Shown here: positions 1-8,265 of the stretch, piece after piece
Position numbering within the stretch: the stretch's first letter is position 1
Layout of the letters: each line of letters starts with the position of its first letter
From: JAAELZ01 sp965237995
Lineage (GTDB): Bacteria > Pseudomonadota > Gammaproteobacteria > Arenicellales > Poriferihabitantaceae
Assembly: GCA_965237995.1 (NCBI GenBank)
Contig: CBDEGO010000004.1
Span: 372,001-436,000 of the forward strand
Reading direction: 5' to 3'
Length of the DNA stretch: 64,000 nt
Made by a program: the position numbers and the translations under genes
The notes under the pieces: generated by a model
Databases searched by the model: none
Told to the model about the DNA's origin: nothing
The model's input: only the letters and a program-made list of their open reading frames with translations

Positions 1-178
1 AACGTGAGTAATAAATCGCGCGCTGCTCCTCGATAGTCAACTGCAAGGCTTCACGGTTCATCCAAGCCATCATCAGCACTTGCCCGGTATTGACCTCTTG
101 CGCAATCGCTGGCACCAAGCCTTGCTCGGTCCACTTAATCTGCTCAAGCCAATCGGTACTAGGTGATTGATTGATCAC
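1..178 (-). CDS. hisI: Phosphoribosyl-AMP cyclohydrolase, N-terminal part (partial)
   Basis: Minus-strand frame entering the window from the left; only the first 59 or so codons are present. The protein reads as the HisI start: a short leader, then WLEQIKWTEQGLVPAIAQ and a segment with VLMMAWMNREAL and AIYYSR, which are classic HisI motifs. HisI opens the adenine ring of phosphoribosyl-AMP in histidine synthesis. The likely start is a GTG at 178-176, which overlaps the hisF stop in a GTGA arrangement, so translation of the two is probably coupled. Whether the gene is fused to hisE cannot be seen. Confidence 0.9.
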   Translation of the reverse strand, partial: MINQSPSTDWLEQIKWTEQGLVPAIAQEVNTGQVLMMAWMNREALQLTIEEQRAIYYSR

Positions 179-948
179 AGACGCACCTCTATCCCTGCTT
201 GCTGCATCGCCAGTTTAGCTTGCCCAATGGTGTACTCGCCAAAATGAAAAATACTGGCGGCCAGCACCGCATCTGCGCCGCCCACTTTTACACCATCCAC
301 CAAATGATCAAGATCACCAACTCCGCCTGAAGCGATCACTGGAATGCTAACAGCATCGACCACCGCGCGCGTTAAGCCTAAGTTAAAACCACTTTTAGTG
401 CCGTCTTTATCCATGCTGGTTAATAAAATCTCACCCGCCCCGTTATCTTGCATTTTCTTAGCCCATTCGACCGCATCGATACCCGTTGGCTTGCGACCAC
501 CGTGAGTGAAAATTTCCCAACGCGGGGCTTCATCCTCACTTGAGGCGGTTTTAGCATCGATTGAGACAACAATACATTGGTTACCAAAATGCTTACTTGC
601 CTCGGTGATGAATTCCGGATGAAACACCGCGGTTGTATTGACCCCCACCTTATCAGCCCCAGCGCGCAACATGCGGTGAATATCATCCAACTCTCGGATG
701 CCGCCACCAACAGTTAAGGGAATAAACACCTGTTTTGCGACTTGTTCAACCATTTCCGCCATGGTTCTGCGTTCGTCAGAACTGGCAGTAATGTCCAAAA
801 AAGTAATTTCGTCAGCGCCTTGTTCATCATACCGCTTGGCTACCTCGACTGGGTCGCCAGCATCCCGGATATCCACAAACTTTATCCCTTTGACTACACG
901 ACCTGCGTCGACATCTAAGCAAGGAATAATGCGCCGCGCCAACCCCAT
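175..948 (-). CDS. hisF: Imidazole glycerol phosphate synthase, cyclase subunit HisF
   Basis: A 257-residue (beta/alpha)8 protein, the normal HisF length. It forms IGP and AICAR from PRFAR using ammonia delivered by HisH. Both catalytic aspartates are visible: D12 in IIPCLDVD and D131 in VVSIDAK. Phosphate-binding loops are at GGGIRELDD (around 81-89) and ASGGVGDLDH near the C-terminus. The start codon overlaps the last base of hisA and the stop overlaps the hisI GTG, so it sits in a tightly coupled hisBHAFI operon. Its glutaminase partner HisH lies two genes upstream. Confidence 0.97.
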   Translation of the reverse strand: MGLARRIIPCLDVDAGRVVKGIKFVDIRDAGDPVEVAKRYDEQGADEITFLDITASSDERRTMAEMVEQVAKQVFIPLTVGGGIRELDDIHRMLRAGADKVGVNTTAVFHPEFITEASKHFGNQCIVVSIDAKTASSEDEAPRWEIFTHGGRKPTGIDAVEWAKKMQDNGAGEILLTSMDKDGTKSGFNLGLTRAVVDAVSIPVIASGGVGDLDHLVDGVKVGGADAVLAASIFHFGEYTIGQAKLAMQQAGIEVRL

Positions 949-1697
949 CAGTCGTTTCCTTTTGCTAAAGAATCTAGTAGGGCTTGCCCTTGCGCAAAAT
1001 CAAGCGAGCCTTCGTATATAGCACGGCCAGTAATGGCCCCGGCTAATAGGCCTTTAGTGTCAGTGGCTAATTGCTCTAGGTCGGTTAATTGGTGTACCCC
1101 ACCTGCAGCGATCACTGGAATTGAAACCGCCTGCGCCAAGCGGTATGTATTACTGGCGTTCGCGCCTTGCATCATGCCGTCACGCGCGATGTCAGTATAA
1201 ATAATTGCACTAATGCCGTTATTTTCAAACTGTTTTGCTAAATCAACCAAGCCCAGATTCGTTTCAGTCAACCAGCCTTGTGTTGCCACTTTATCGCCTT
1301 TAGCGTCCAAACCAACGATGATATGTTCGCCGCCGAATTCCTCGCACAGCGCACTAATAAACGACGGATTATCCACCGCCTTAGTGCCGATAATAACGTA
1401 GCTGACCCCCGCATCTAAATAGGCTTTAACGGTTTCTCGGTTACGAATGCCGCCACCAATTTGTACTGGTAAGTCAGGGTGTTTCGCACAAATCAGTTTA
1501 ACGATTTCAGCGTTGATAGGCTCCCCCACCTTCGCTCCGTCTAAATCGACGATATGCAAACGCCGCGCGCCTTCACTCACCCAGCGGTCGGCTACCGACA
1601 CAGGATCCGGTGAAAATACGGTAGAGTCGCTATAATCTCCTTGCCGCAGACGTACGGCTTGCCCATCAATGAGGTCAATAGCGGGAATAAGTAACAT
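948..1697 (-). CDS. hisA: ProFAR isomerase HisA
   Basis: A 249-residue (beta/alpha)8 isomerase that converts ProFAR to PRFAR, the substrate of HisF. The N-terminus MLLIPAIDLIDGQAVRL carries the catalytic aspartate D8. The second half has YTDIARDGMMQG and the phosphate loop AAGGVHQLTDL. It ends by overlapping the first base of hisF, and 37 bases separate it from hisH upstream. Length and motifs fit HisA rather than the dual-function PriA of actinobacteria. Confidence 0.97.
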   Translation of the reverse strand: MLLIPAIDLIDGQAVRLRQGDYSDSTVFSPDPVSVADRWVSEGARRLHIVDLDGAKVGEPINAEIVKLICAKHPDLPVQIGGGIRNRETVKAYLDAGVSYVIIGTKAVDNPSFISALCEEFGGEHIIVGLDAKGDKVATQGWLTETNLGLVDLAKQFENNGISAIIYTDIARDGMMQGANASNTYRLAQAVSIPVIAAGGVHQLTDLEQLATDTKGLLAGAITGRAIYEGSLDFAQGQALLDSLAKGND

Positions 1698-1734
1698 AGT
1701 CTGACTTTACTTTTTATTAGAAATAACGGAAATG

Positions 1735-2370
1735 CTAGGGTTGCCAATCAATAAAATTACGCAATAATTGTAGGCCTGCCTTTTGGCTTTTCTCAGGGTG
1801 AAACTGCACGGCAAACAAATTGTCTTTAGCCACTGCCGCCGTGAACTCAACGCCGTATTCACTCGTCGCCATTATATTTTGCTCATTATCACAACGACCA
1901 AAATAGCTGTTGGCGTAGTAAAAGCGCGCACCATCTTCAATGCCTTTCCATAAAGTGTGCGACTGTGATTGTTGTACTTGATTCCAACCCATTTGGGGAA
2001 CTTTCAACGCAAAACCATCCGCGCGCATGTCATCAGGAAAGCGAGTGACTTGCCCAGATATCAGCCCTAATGCAGAGGTTTGGTTATCTTCTTCACTAGC
2101 ATCGAATAAAGCTTGCATGCCAACGCAAATGCCCAATACTGGCTTAGTGGCAATCATGTCATCAATCACGCGGCGTAAACCACCTTCATTTACCTGCGAC
2201 ATCCAAGTACCGATGGCTCCTTGGCCAGGCAATACCACACGTTGCGCAGACGATATCACTTGCGGATCGTTAGAGATAATCACTTTGTGGTCAGCGGCAA
2301 CGTACTCAACTGCTTTTGCAACCGAGTGTAGGTTTCCGGTGCCGAGATCCAAAACGGCAATTGTATTCAT
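1735..2370 (-). CDS. hisH: Imidazole glycerol phosphate synthase, glutaminase subunit HisH
   Basis: A 211-residue class I glutamine amidotransferase that feeds ammonia to HisF. The catalytic triad is intact: C82 in LGICVGMQ, and H191 and E193 in QFHPEKSQ. The oxyanion strand region VVLPGQGAIG is near residues 45-54. It lies 12 bases downstream of hisB in the same operon. Confidence 0.97.
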   Translation of the reverse strand: MNTIAVLDLGTGNLHSVAKAVEYVAADHKVIISNDPQVISSAQRVVLPGQGAIGTWMSQVNEGGLRRVIDDMIATKPVLGICVGMQALFDASEEDNQTSALGLISGQVTRFPDDMRADGFALKVPQMGWNQVQQSQSHTLWKGIEDGARFYYANSYFGRCDNEQNIMATSEYGVEFTAAVAKDNLFAVQFHPEKSQKAGLQLLRNFIDWQP

Positions 2371-2382
2371 ACTAAGCAGGCG

Positions 2383-2976
2383 TTATAGCGCGCCTTTAGT
2401 TGAAGGAATGGCACCGCCAACACGTGGGTCAACAGTGGCCGCCATTCTAAATGCGCGGCCAAATGCCTTAAAAATAGTCTCGACGATATGATGAGAATTG
2501 TGCCCTTTGAGGTTATCAATATGTACCGTCGCTAGGGCATGGTTAGCAAAGCCTTGGAAGAACTCGTGCACCAGTTCAGTTTCAAAAGAGCCAATACTTT
2601 TGCTGGTGTATTTAACACCCTCAATTAACAAGGGTCTGCCGGAAAAATCGATCACTACACGGCTTAATGCCTCGTCCAAAGGTACATAAGCGTGCCCGTA
2701 TCGGGTCAAGCCTTTTTTGTCACCTAACGCTTTTGTGACTGCTTGACCTAAAGTAATGCCGATGTCCTCTACGGTATGGTGGCAATCAATTTGCAAATCG
2801 CCAACTGCATGGACTTTCAAGTCAACCAAACCATGGCGTGCAATTTGATCTAGCATATGATCTAGAAAAGGCACGCCGGTGGTAAAGTCTGCTTGCCCTG
2901 AGCCATCCAAATTGATGGTAACTTCAATTTGGGTCTCGCTGGTGTTACGCTGTATTGTGGCTATGCGGTCTGTCAC
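2383..2976 (-). CDS. hisB: Imidazoleglycerol-phosphate dehydratase HisB (monofunctional)
   Basis: A 197-residue IGP dehydratase, first gene of the visible his operon. The metal-binding histidine motifs are present: FLDHMLDQIARHG, DCHHTVEDIGI and GHNSHHIVE. There is no N-terminal histidinol-phosphatase domain, so unlike the E. coli bifunctional HisB this is a dehydratase only, and a separate HisN-type phosphatase must lie elsewhere. The AT-rich gap to the divergent gene at 3155 should hold the promoter. I see no run of His codons there that would suggest a his leader-peptide attenuator. Confidence 0.96.
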   Translation of the reverse strand: MTDRIATIQRNTSETQIEVTINLDGSGQADFTTGVPFLDHMLDQIARHGLVDLKVHAVGDLQIDCHHTVEDIGITLGQAVTKALGDKKGLTRYGHAYVPLDEALSRVVIDFSGRPLLIEGVKYTSKSIGSFETELVHEFFQGFANHALATVHIDNLKGHNSHHIVETIFKAFGRAFRMAATVDPRVGGAIPSTKGAL

Positions 2977-3154
2977 GGAATTTAGCTAGTGGAATCGAGG
3001 CGGGTATTGTACGCACAGTAAGTCACTATTCATAGGCCATGGCGATGCTTTTAAAGGATCAATATAGACGTTGAAACTTGGCAAACTCCAGCTAAATAGG
3101 AACTTATTACCGTTATCATGTTCTACTTTCTCAAGAATTAATCATTGGCTCAGC

Positions 3155-3739
3155 ATGGCTATTAATAGAAGAACCTTCACTCAAGGTGCCTTGGCAACAC
3201 TTGCCACTAGCAACATCCTCACCACGACGGCATCTGCCCAGTCACACAATTACGGTATCGTTGGTCAGCCAGCCCCAGAATTAGTGTTACCGTATTGGAT
3301 AGACGGCGAAGGCAATGGAACTACGTTTAGCCTTGCGGCGCAACACGGTAATTTCGTATTTATGAAATGCTGGCAAGCTTGGTGCCCGGGTTGCCATAGC
3401 CGTGGTTTCCCGACTTTGCAGAAAGTCACTCGTGCCTTTGAAAACCAACCCAAAGTGCAAACCATTGCCGTGCAAACCACCTTCGAGGGTTTTCGTAGCA
3501 ACGCGCAAGACAAAGTCCGTGAGATGCAGCTGCGTTACGACCTACCCATCATCATGGGTCACGACGACGGGCAACTCTACCCTCATGACCGTCCTAGCAT
3601 CATGACCAACTACCGCACAGGCGGCACCCCTTGGCTAGTGTTGATTGCGCCAGACGGTTCAGTGATGTTTAACGATTACCATGTCAACACGGAACGGCTA
3701 ATCGATTACTTGCAAGAACAGGTAGAAAAGCTCGTGTAA
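3155..3739 (+). CDS. Exported thioredoxin-fold (TlpA/AhpC-TSA-like) protein
   Basis: About 194 residues from the chosen ATG. An in-frame start 84 bases upstream would add 28 residues in front of the signal peptide and is unlikely. The start reads MAINRRTFTQGALATLATS, a twin-arginine-like signal ending near ASAQ. The mature part has the pattern GQPAPELVLPYWIDG, FVFMKCWQAWCPGCHSRGFP (a CxxC redox site, WCPGC) and GGTPWLVLIAPDG with the cis-proline region, all typical of TlpA/ResA-like thiol-disulfide proteins. It probably acts in the periplasm on disulfides or a bound cofactor. No cytochrome maturation genes are adjacent, so the partner is unknown. Confidence 0.75.
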   Translation: MAINRRTFTQGALATLATSNILTTTASAQSHNYGIVGQPAPELVLPYWIDGEGNGTTFSLAAQHGNFVFMKCWQAWCPGCHSRGFPTLQKVTRAFENQPKVQTIAVQTTFEGFRSNAQDKVREMQLRYDLPIIMGHDDGQLYPHDRPSIMTNYRTGGTPWLVLIAPDGSVMFNDYHVNTERLIDYLQEQVEKLV

Positions 3740-3758
3740 TTGCTATGTTTACTAGCCG

Positions 3759-4733
3759 TTAAACCGGTAAATTTTCGCGTTTACGCTGCATGATAAACAC
3801 AGACACCACAACGCAGACTAGGCTAATTAAGTGCGGCAAACCAAATGCTTCACCGAGCAAAAATATTGCAAATATAGACGTAGCGACTGGGCCTAGTGTG
3901 CCTGTAATCGCGGCTTGATCTGGTCCAATTCGACCAATCGCCGTTGCCAACATAAACGAAGGCAGCACCGTGGCCAATGCCGACATCAACAATATTAACC
4001 ACCAAGGCTCCATTGGGATGCTTAAGTTAGCCATCGGATAAACCGCGATATAGTGAATGATTATCACAACACCGCTACACAGCATGGCAATAACCGTAAA
4101 TGGCCTGCCTCCCACTTTATCGATAATAGATTTTCCAAGCACAACGTAAAGTGCAAACGAAATAGCGGCTAAAAACACCGCCACTGAGCCAATAACAATG
4201 TGGTTGCCTGCGGTTGACCAATCATTAACGAACAAAACAGCTATACCGATATACGAAACCAATAAGGCCGCCAAATTATTTATGGTGAGCTTGCGCCGAA
4301 AAATCACCCACGCTAATACGGCTACAATAGTCGGATAGGTAAATAATATAAGCCGCTCTAGCTGGGCTGAAATAAACTGCAACCCGTACAAATCTAAAAA
4401 CGCCGCGCCGTAGTAACCTACCACCCCGATAGCGCCTGCGGAAAAAGCAAGCCGCCTGTTACGCAAGATAAGTTGCATACCTTCATGGTGTTTATACAAT
4501 AGATAAAAACCAACCAGTAAGTAAATAGGTGCAGCGAGTATCGAGCGCCACGCCAGCATCGTCATCGTTGGAACATCGTATTGATACACCAATTTGACTA
4601 AGATCGGCTTAAAAGAAAACAGCACGGCTGCACCAATCGCATAAGCCAAACCAATGTAGTCAATCGACTGCGAGTTCAACGGCATAGAAGGCGCCGTGCG
4701 GCGCTCCTTGACTTTTTCGGTATGATGCGGCAC
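3759..4733 (-). CDS. EamA/DMT-family permease
   Basis: About ten hydrophobic segments in two repeats, as in drug/metabolite transporter (EamA) proteins. Recognisable pieces are IGAAVLFSFKPILVKL, QLERLILFTYPTIVAVLAW in repeat 1 and ITGTLGPVATSIFAIFLLGE in repeat 2, the last being the usual C-terminal EamA motif. The substrate cannot be inferred. The 4733 start is GTG; an in-frame ATG at 4685 removes 16 charged residues and may be the real start, although its nearest purine-rich stretch is rather far upstream. It lies 21 bases downstream of ratA on the same strand. Confidence 0.8.
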   Translation of the reverse strand: MPHHTEKVKERRTAPSMPLNSQSIDYIGLAYAIGAAVLFSFKPILVKLVYQYDVPTMTMLAWRSILAAPIYLLVGFYLLYKHHEGMQLILRNRRLAFSAGAIGVVGYYGAAFLDLYGLQFISAQLERLILFTYPTIVAVLAWVIFRRKLTINNLAALLVSYIGIAVLFVNDWSTAGNHIVIGSVAVFLAAISFALYVVLGKSIIDKVGGRPFTVIAMLCSGVVIIIHYIAVYPMANLSIPMEPWWLILLMSALATVLPSFMLATAIGRIGPDQAAITGTLGPVATSIFAIFLLGEAFGLPHLISLVCVVVSVFIMQRKRENLPV

Positions 4734-4754
4734 GGCTAAAACGCCACTTTTTTG

Positions 4755-5186
4755 CTATTGATAGACGGCTTCAGCACGACGGCAAAATGACTCAACCATT
4801 GAGTCTGCAATCTTCGAAAACACAGGGCCAATCACCGCCCCGACTAAGCGATTCGAAAACCCAAACTCTAAACTTAAGCTTATTTTGCAGGCCTCGCTAT
4901 CTAACGCTTGAAACTGCCATGCACCTTCTAGTTCGCTAAATGGGCCGTCTTTTAATTGCATGGCCACTTCAGAGTAGGGCGTCAGGGTATTGCGTGTAGT
5001 GAAGGTTTTATTGACGCCCTTAAACGAGATTGTCACTGACGCCATCATAGAATCATCGCCTTGCTCTAGCACCTCTGAGTCACCGCACCACGGAAGAAAG
5101 TCCTGATAAGCATCAACATCATTGATTAATTGGTACATCTGCTGGGCGCTAAAATTGACCAAGGCGGATCGGTTAATGCTATACAT
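4755..5186 (-). CDS. ratA: RatA/Coq10-family START-domain protein
   Basis: A 143-residue SRPBCC/START-domain protein with the family pattern: SINRSALVNFSAQQMYQLINDVDAY, FLPWCGDSEV, FKGVNKTFTTRN and LSLEFGFSNRL. Members are described both as RatA, which interferes with 70S ribosome association, and as Coq10-like ubiquinone-binding proteins. The divergent layout with smpB is conserved in gammaproteobacteria. RatB, which usually follows ratA, is absent; an EamA permease takes its place. Confidence 0.88.
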   Translation of the reverse strand: MYSINRSALVNFSAQQMYQLINDVDAYQDFLPWCGDSEVLEQGDDSMMASVTISFKGVNKTFTTRNTLTPYSEVAMQLKDGPFSELEGAWQFQALDSEACKISLSLEFGFSNRLVGAVIGPVFSKIADSMVESFCRRAEAVYQ

Positions 5187-5249
5187 AATCTGGGTTAAAC
5201 TTGCTCACTAAAGCAGAGTATACTCCGCGGGCTCAATTCTCGTACATTA

Positions 5250-5732
5250 ATGGCTAAAAAAAGTAACAAAAGCTCAACCAGTAGTACGATTGTGCGTAAC
5301 AAGAAAGCGACGCATGACTACTTTATCGTTGAAGAATTTGATGCAGGCGTCGCGCTGCAGGGATGGGAGGTCAAGTGCCTAAGAGAAGGTCGTGGCCAGT
5401 TGAAAGAGAGCTATGTCATACACAAAAATGGTGAGCTATTTTTACATGGTGCGCACTTTTCACCCTTAACCCAAGCCTCAACCCACATGGTTGCCAACCC
5501 GACACGAGAACGCAAACTGTTGTTAAATCGTAAGGAGATCGACAAACTCATTGGTTCAGTGAAAATTGACGGCCATGCCATCGTGCCACTGAGTTTATTT
5601 TGGAAGCGCGGCAACGTAAAAGCGAAAATTGCTCTCGGCAAAGGCAAAAAACAACACGACAAGCGCGAGTCACTTAAACGTCGCGAATGGGACAGAGAAA
5701 AGCAAAGACTAATGAAGCAGAATAGTCACTAG
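5250..5732 (+). CDS. smpB: tmRNA-binding protein SmpB
   Basis: A 160-residue SmpB. Core motifs are NKKATHDYFIVEEFDAGV, LQGWEVKCLREGRGQLKESY and LFLHGAHFSPLTQAS. The basic C-terminal tail (KGKKQHDKRESLKRREWDREK) enters the mRNA channel of stalled ribosomes. It works with the tmRNA encoded at 11557-11915, about 6 kb away on the same strand, in trans-translation. It is transcribed divergently from ratA, and a TATACT box at 5218-5223 could be its -10. Confidence 0.97.
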   Translation: MAKKSNKSSTSSTIVRNKKATHDYFIVEEFDAGVALQGWEVKCLREGRGQLKESYVIHKNGELFLHGAHFSPLTQASTHMVANPTRERKLLLNRKEIDKLIGSVKIDGHAIVPLSLFWKRGNVKAKIALGKGKKQHDKRESLKRREWDREKQRLMKQNSH

Positions 5733-5787
5733 GGCGCTAAACTAAACCACCATTTTCAATGATTAACTCACCCTCGCTTGCGTAGAC

Positions 5788-8169
5788 ATGGCTTCCGTCA
5801 GTTCAAACCCATTAAAAGCAGGGCATTCATTAAGCGATAGTCTATCCCTAATCGCACGACGCGAACGCGCGCAAAGTGCAGCGATTGAAAAGCTAGAAGC
5901 CCCAACATGGGTGATTTATCGTGACGCCATAGATCAACTCGCAGCCGACCCAAGACGTGAAGAAATTGCGACGGTATACGCAGAAGCCCTACCCGCTATA
6001 ACAGAGCAGCTGGGCGAACAGGCGCTCACTGAGGTGCTTGCGTGCATTCTCAATTTATCCAATGCTGCGCGCAGCGTCGTGCTATTGCTCATACAAAAAC
6101 TACCTCTTGTGGCTAATCGTTTGGGGTCGTTACAGGCCTTCACCAACTTTCTAGGGTTATGCAACGATATTTCAACAAAGGCGCCTAGCGGCCTGAACCC
6201 TTTCTTAGAGAATTTAGACTATTTACTCGACCACCTAAGTATTGGTGGATTGCAGCATTGGGCTTTGTGGGGCGCGCAGGCTTACAGCGGAAATTACTAC
6301 GGCCAACTGGCTTACTTTCGTTTGGAATCTGAGCCAGCGAAAACATTATTTCAGCAAGAGCGTAGCGGCAGCCTATTCGTAGACCAGCAACGTAAACTTC
6401 ATTACTACACGCGCGCATTGTGGGATTGCCAGTTTCATCTCCGACCCATTAGTGGTGAAGGCAAAGGGCGACGTATTATTAGGCCAGCGATTGAAAACGC
6501 CAACATAAAACTCCCAGATTCATTTGATGATTTAGGCGACATCGATGGGGCGCATTTATACATGGCCTCTGCCGTACACGCAGCAGCAAATGTGATGTAT
6601 GTTGCTGAACAAATACTAGCGGATGACCTGCCGCAAGCCCAGTTACACTGTATCGCCTTATTCGTTGACGCCCAATTAGAATCTATATCGATATCGCAGT
6701 TTCCGGGTTTAACAAGATTGTGGGTACCTTTCTTCACACACTATAACGAGCACGGCGACCCGAATATAAAACCAGAAAGCATGTTAGGTTTAAGTATGCG
6801 AATGGGCCACGCGTTGATTGATCAGCAATATCGAGATGAACACGCTTTCATCAACGACCTAGCGGACCAACACCATTGCTTTAAGCACGCGCAACTCAAC
6901 ACAAAGGTCGCAAAAAAGTGGGGAGATGAGTTTTATTTTTGGTTAAAAAAACGCGCGCCGATTTTATCTTTACGTGAACTCGAAGGCATGCCCTTGCCCT
7001 ATCGAACTGACCATAAACACTTATGGACTTTCACCCCTGAGGAACGTGAGTTCATTGATGCCGATCATGTTCATGACAGCAACGAGTCGCGCAGTCGTGA
7101 CGGTGCATCAGGTTCAGAAAAAACCGCCCCACAAGAAGGAGAAGGCACTGACGGCACGGATGTCCAGCCAGATGAAGAGCCTCTACCCATTCCTTTTGAA
7201 TTACTCGGAATCAATCAAGAAACCAGCCTAAGCGAGCAAGTGCCGGGGGTTGAGCATTATTATAATGAATGGGACTATGCGCTTGAATTAATGCGGCCCA
7301 AATGGGCAACCGTGGTTGAGCGAGAATTACCTGTTGGCGACCCAGCTATCATGCAAGGGATTCTTAGCCAACACAAAGGGGTCGCCACTCAACTACGCCA
7401 TTTGATCGATGCGATGCAGCCACAAGGCTTGGTGCGAAAACGCGGTTTTGAGGACGGCGAGCAAATTGATATTGAAGCGGCAATTAAGGCGATGATCGAT
7501 ATTCGTCGCGGCATCATGCCAGACCCCAAAATCAATATCCGTATTACCCACCACGAGCGCGACTTCAGCATCTTGCTGTTATTAGACTTATCGCAATCGA
7601 CCAACGACCGCATAGACGGCACTAAGCGCGGCCAACCGGGGTACCGTGAAGCAAAAAGTATTTTAGATCTGACGCGTGAGGCAGCTGGATTGCTATCGTG
7701 GGCAATCGACTCTATTGGGGATAATTTTGCTGTTCATGGCTTTTCATCTGATGGTCGAACTGATGTTCGCTATTTCAGATTCAAAGATTTTGAACAAGAA
7801 TACGATGAAGCCACTCAAGCAAGAATGGCCGCGATGCGAGGGAGCTTTTCCACTCGGATGGGCGCTGCACTACGCCACGGCGGCGCGCATCTTTCGCAAA
7901 CCAATGAAGATAAAAAAGTTATCTTGCTAATTACAGACGGCGCCCCTTCAGATATTGACGAAAAAGACCCCGAAACCTTACGACAGGACACCAAAAAAGC
8001 GGTCGAAGAACTGCGAGGCAGCAACATAAGCACCTACTGTGTCACGCTAGACCCGAAGGCCGATCGTTATGTGGCTGAGATATTCGGTGCAAATCAGTAC
8101 ACCATTGTTGATAACGTTGAAGCCCTGCCCGCGCGACTGACCAGTGTATTTACCGCGCTGACAAAGTAA
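5788..8169 (+). CDS. Large NorD/CbbO-like VWA-domain protein
   Basis: 793 residues. The N-terminal half is alpha-helical with no motif I can assign. A charged low-complexity linker (about 420-470) follows. The C-terminal third is a von Willebrand A domain with a complete MIDAS: DLSQS near residue 600 (D-x-S-x-S), then a second-half ITDGAPSD. The layout matches NorD/CbbO proteins, which act with MoxR/NorQ/CbbQ AAA+ ATPases to insert metals into or activate enzymes. No nor, cbb or MoxR gene is adjacent; the only MoxR-type ATPase in the window (41001-41843) has its own VWA partner. Function is therefore open. Confidence 0.75.
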   Translation: MASVSSNPLKAGHSLSDSLSLIARRERAQSAAIEKLEAPTWVIYRDAIDQLAADPRREEIATVYAEALPAITEQLGEQALTEVLACILNLSNAARSVVLLLIQKLPLVANRLGSLQAFTNFLGLCNDISTKAPSGLNPFLENLDYLLDHLSIGGLQHWALWGAQAYSGNYYGQLAYFRLESEPAKTLFQQERSGSLFVDQQRKLHYYTRALWDCQFHLRPISGEGKGRRIIRPAIENANIKLPDSFDDLGDIDGAHLYMASAVHAAANVMYVAEQILADDLPQAQLHCIALFVDAQLESISISQFPGLTRLWVPFFTHYNEHGDPNIKPESMLGLSMRMGHALIDQQYRDEHAFINDLADQHHCFKHAQLNTKVAKKWGDEFYFWLKKRAPILSLRELEGMPLPYRTDHKHLWTFTPEEREFIDADHVHDSNESRSRDGASGSEKTAPQEGEGTDGTDVQPDEEPLPIPFELLGINQETSLSEQVPGVEHYYNEWDYALELMRPKWATVVERELPVGDPAIMQGILSQHKGVATQLRHLIDAMQPQGLVRKRGFEDGEQIDIEAAIKAMIDIRRGIMPDPKINIRITHHERDFSILLLLDLSQSTNDRIDGTKRGQPGYREAKSILDLTREAAGLLSWAIDSIGDNFAVHGFSSDGRTDVRYFRFKDFEQEYDEATQARMAAMRGSFSTRMGAALRHGGAHLSQTNEDKKVILLITDGAPSDIDEKDPETLRQDTKKAVEELRGSNISTYCVTLDPKADRYVAEIFGANQYTIVDNVEALPARLTSVFTALTK

Positions 8170-8265
8170 GCCCCCTTCAATTATTTTGCTTGTCTACCAA
8201 GCTATTCTCTATTAAAAGTTACAGATAAACTCACGACGCTCTGTGATCAACACACCGAGTTAGCG

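Noticed and set aside
2027..2491. Plus-strand reading frame across hisH/hisB
   Set aside because: It overlaps two well-defined his genes in reverse, and its sequence looks like an antisense shadow.
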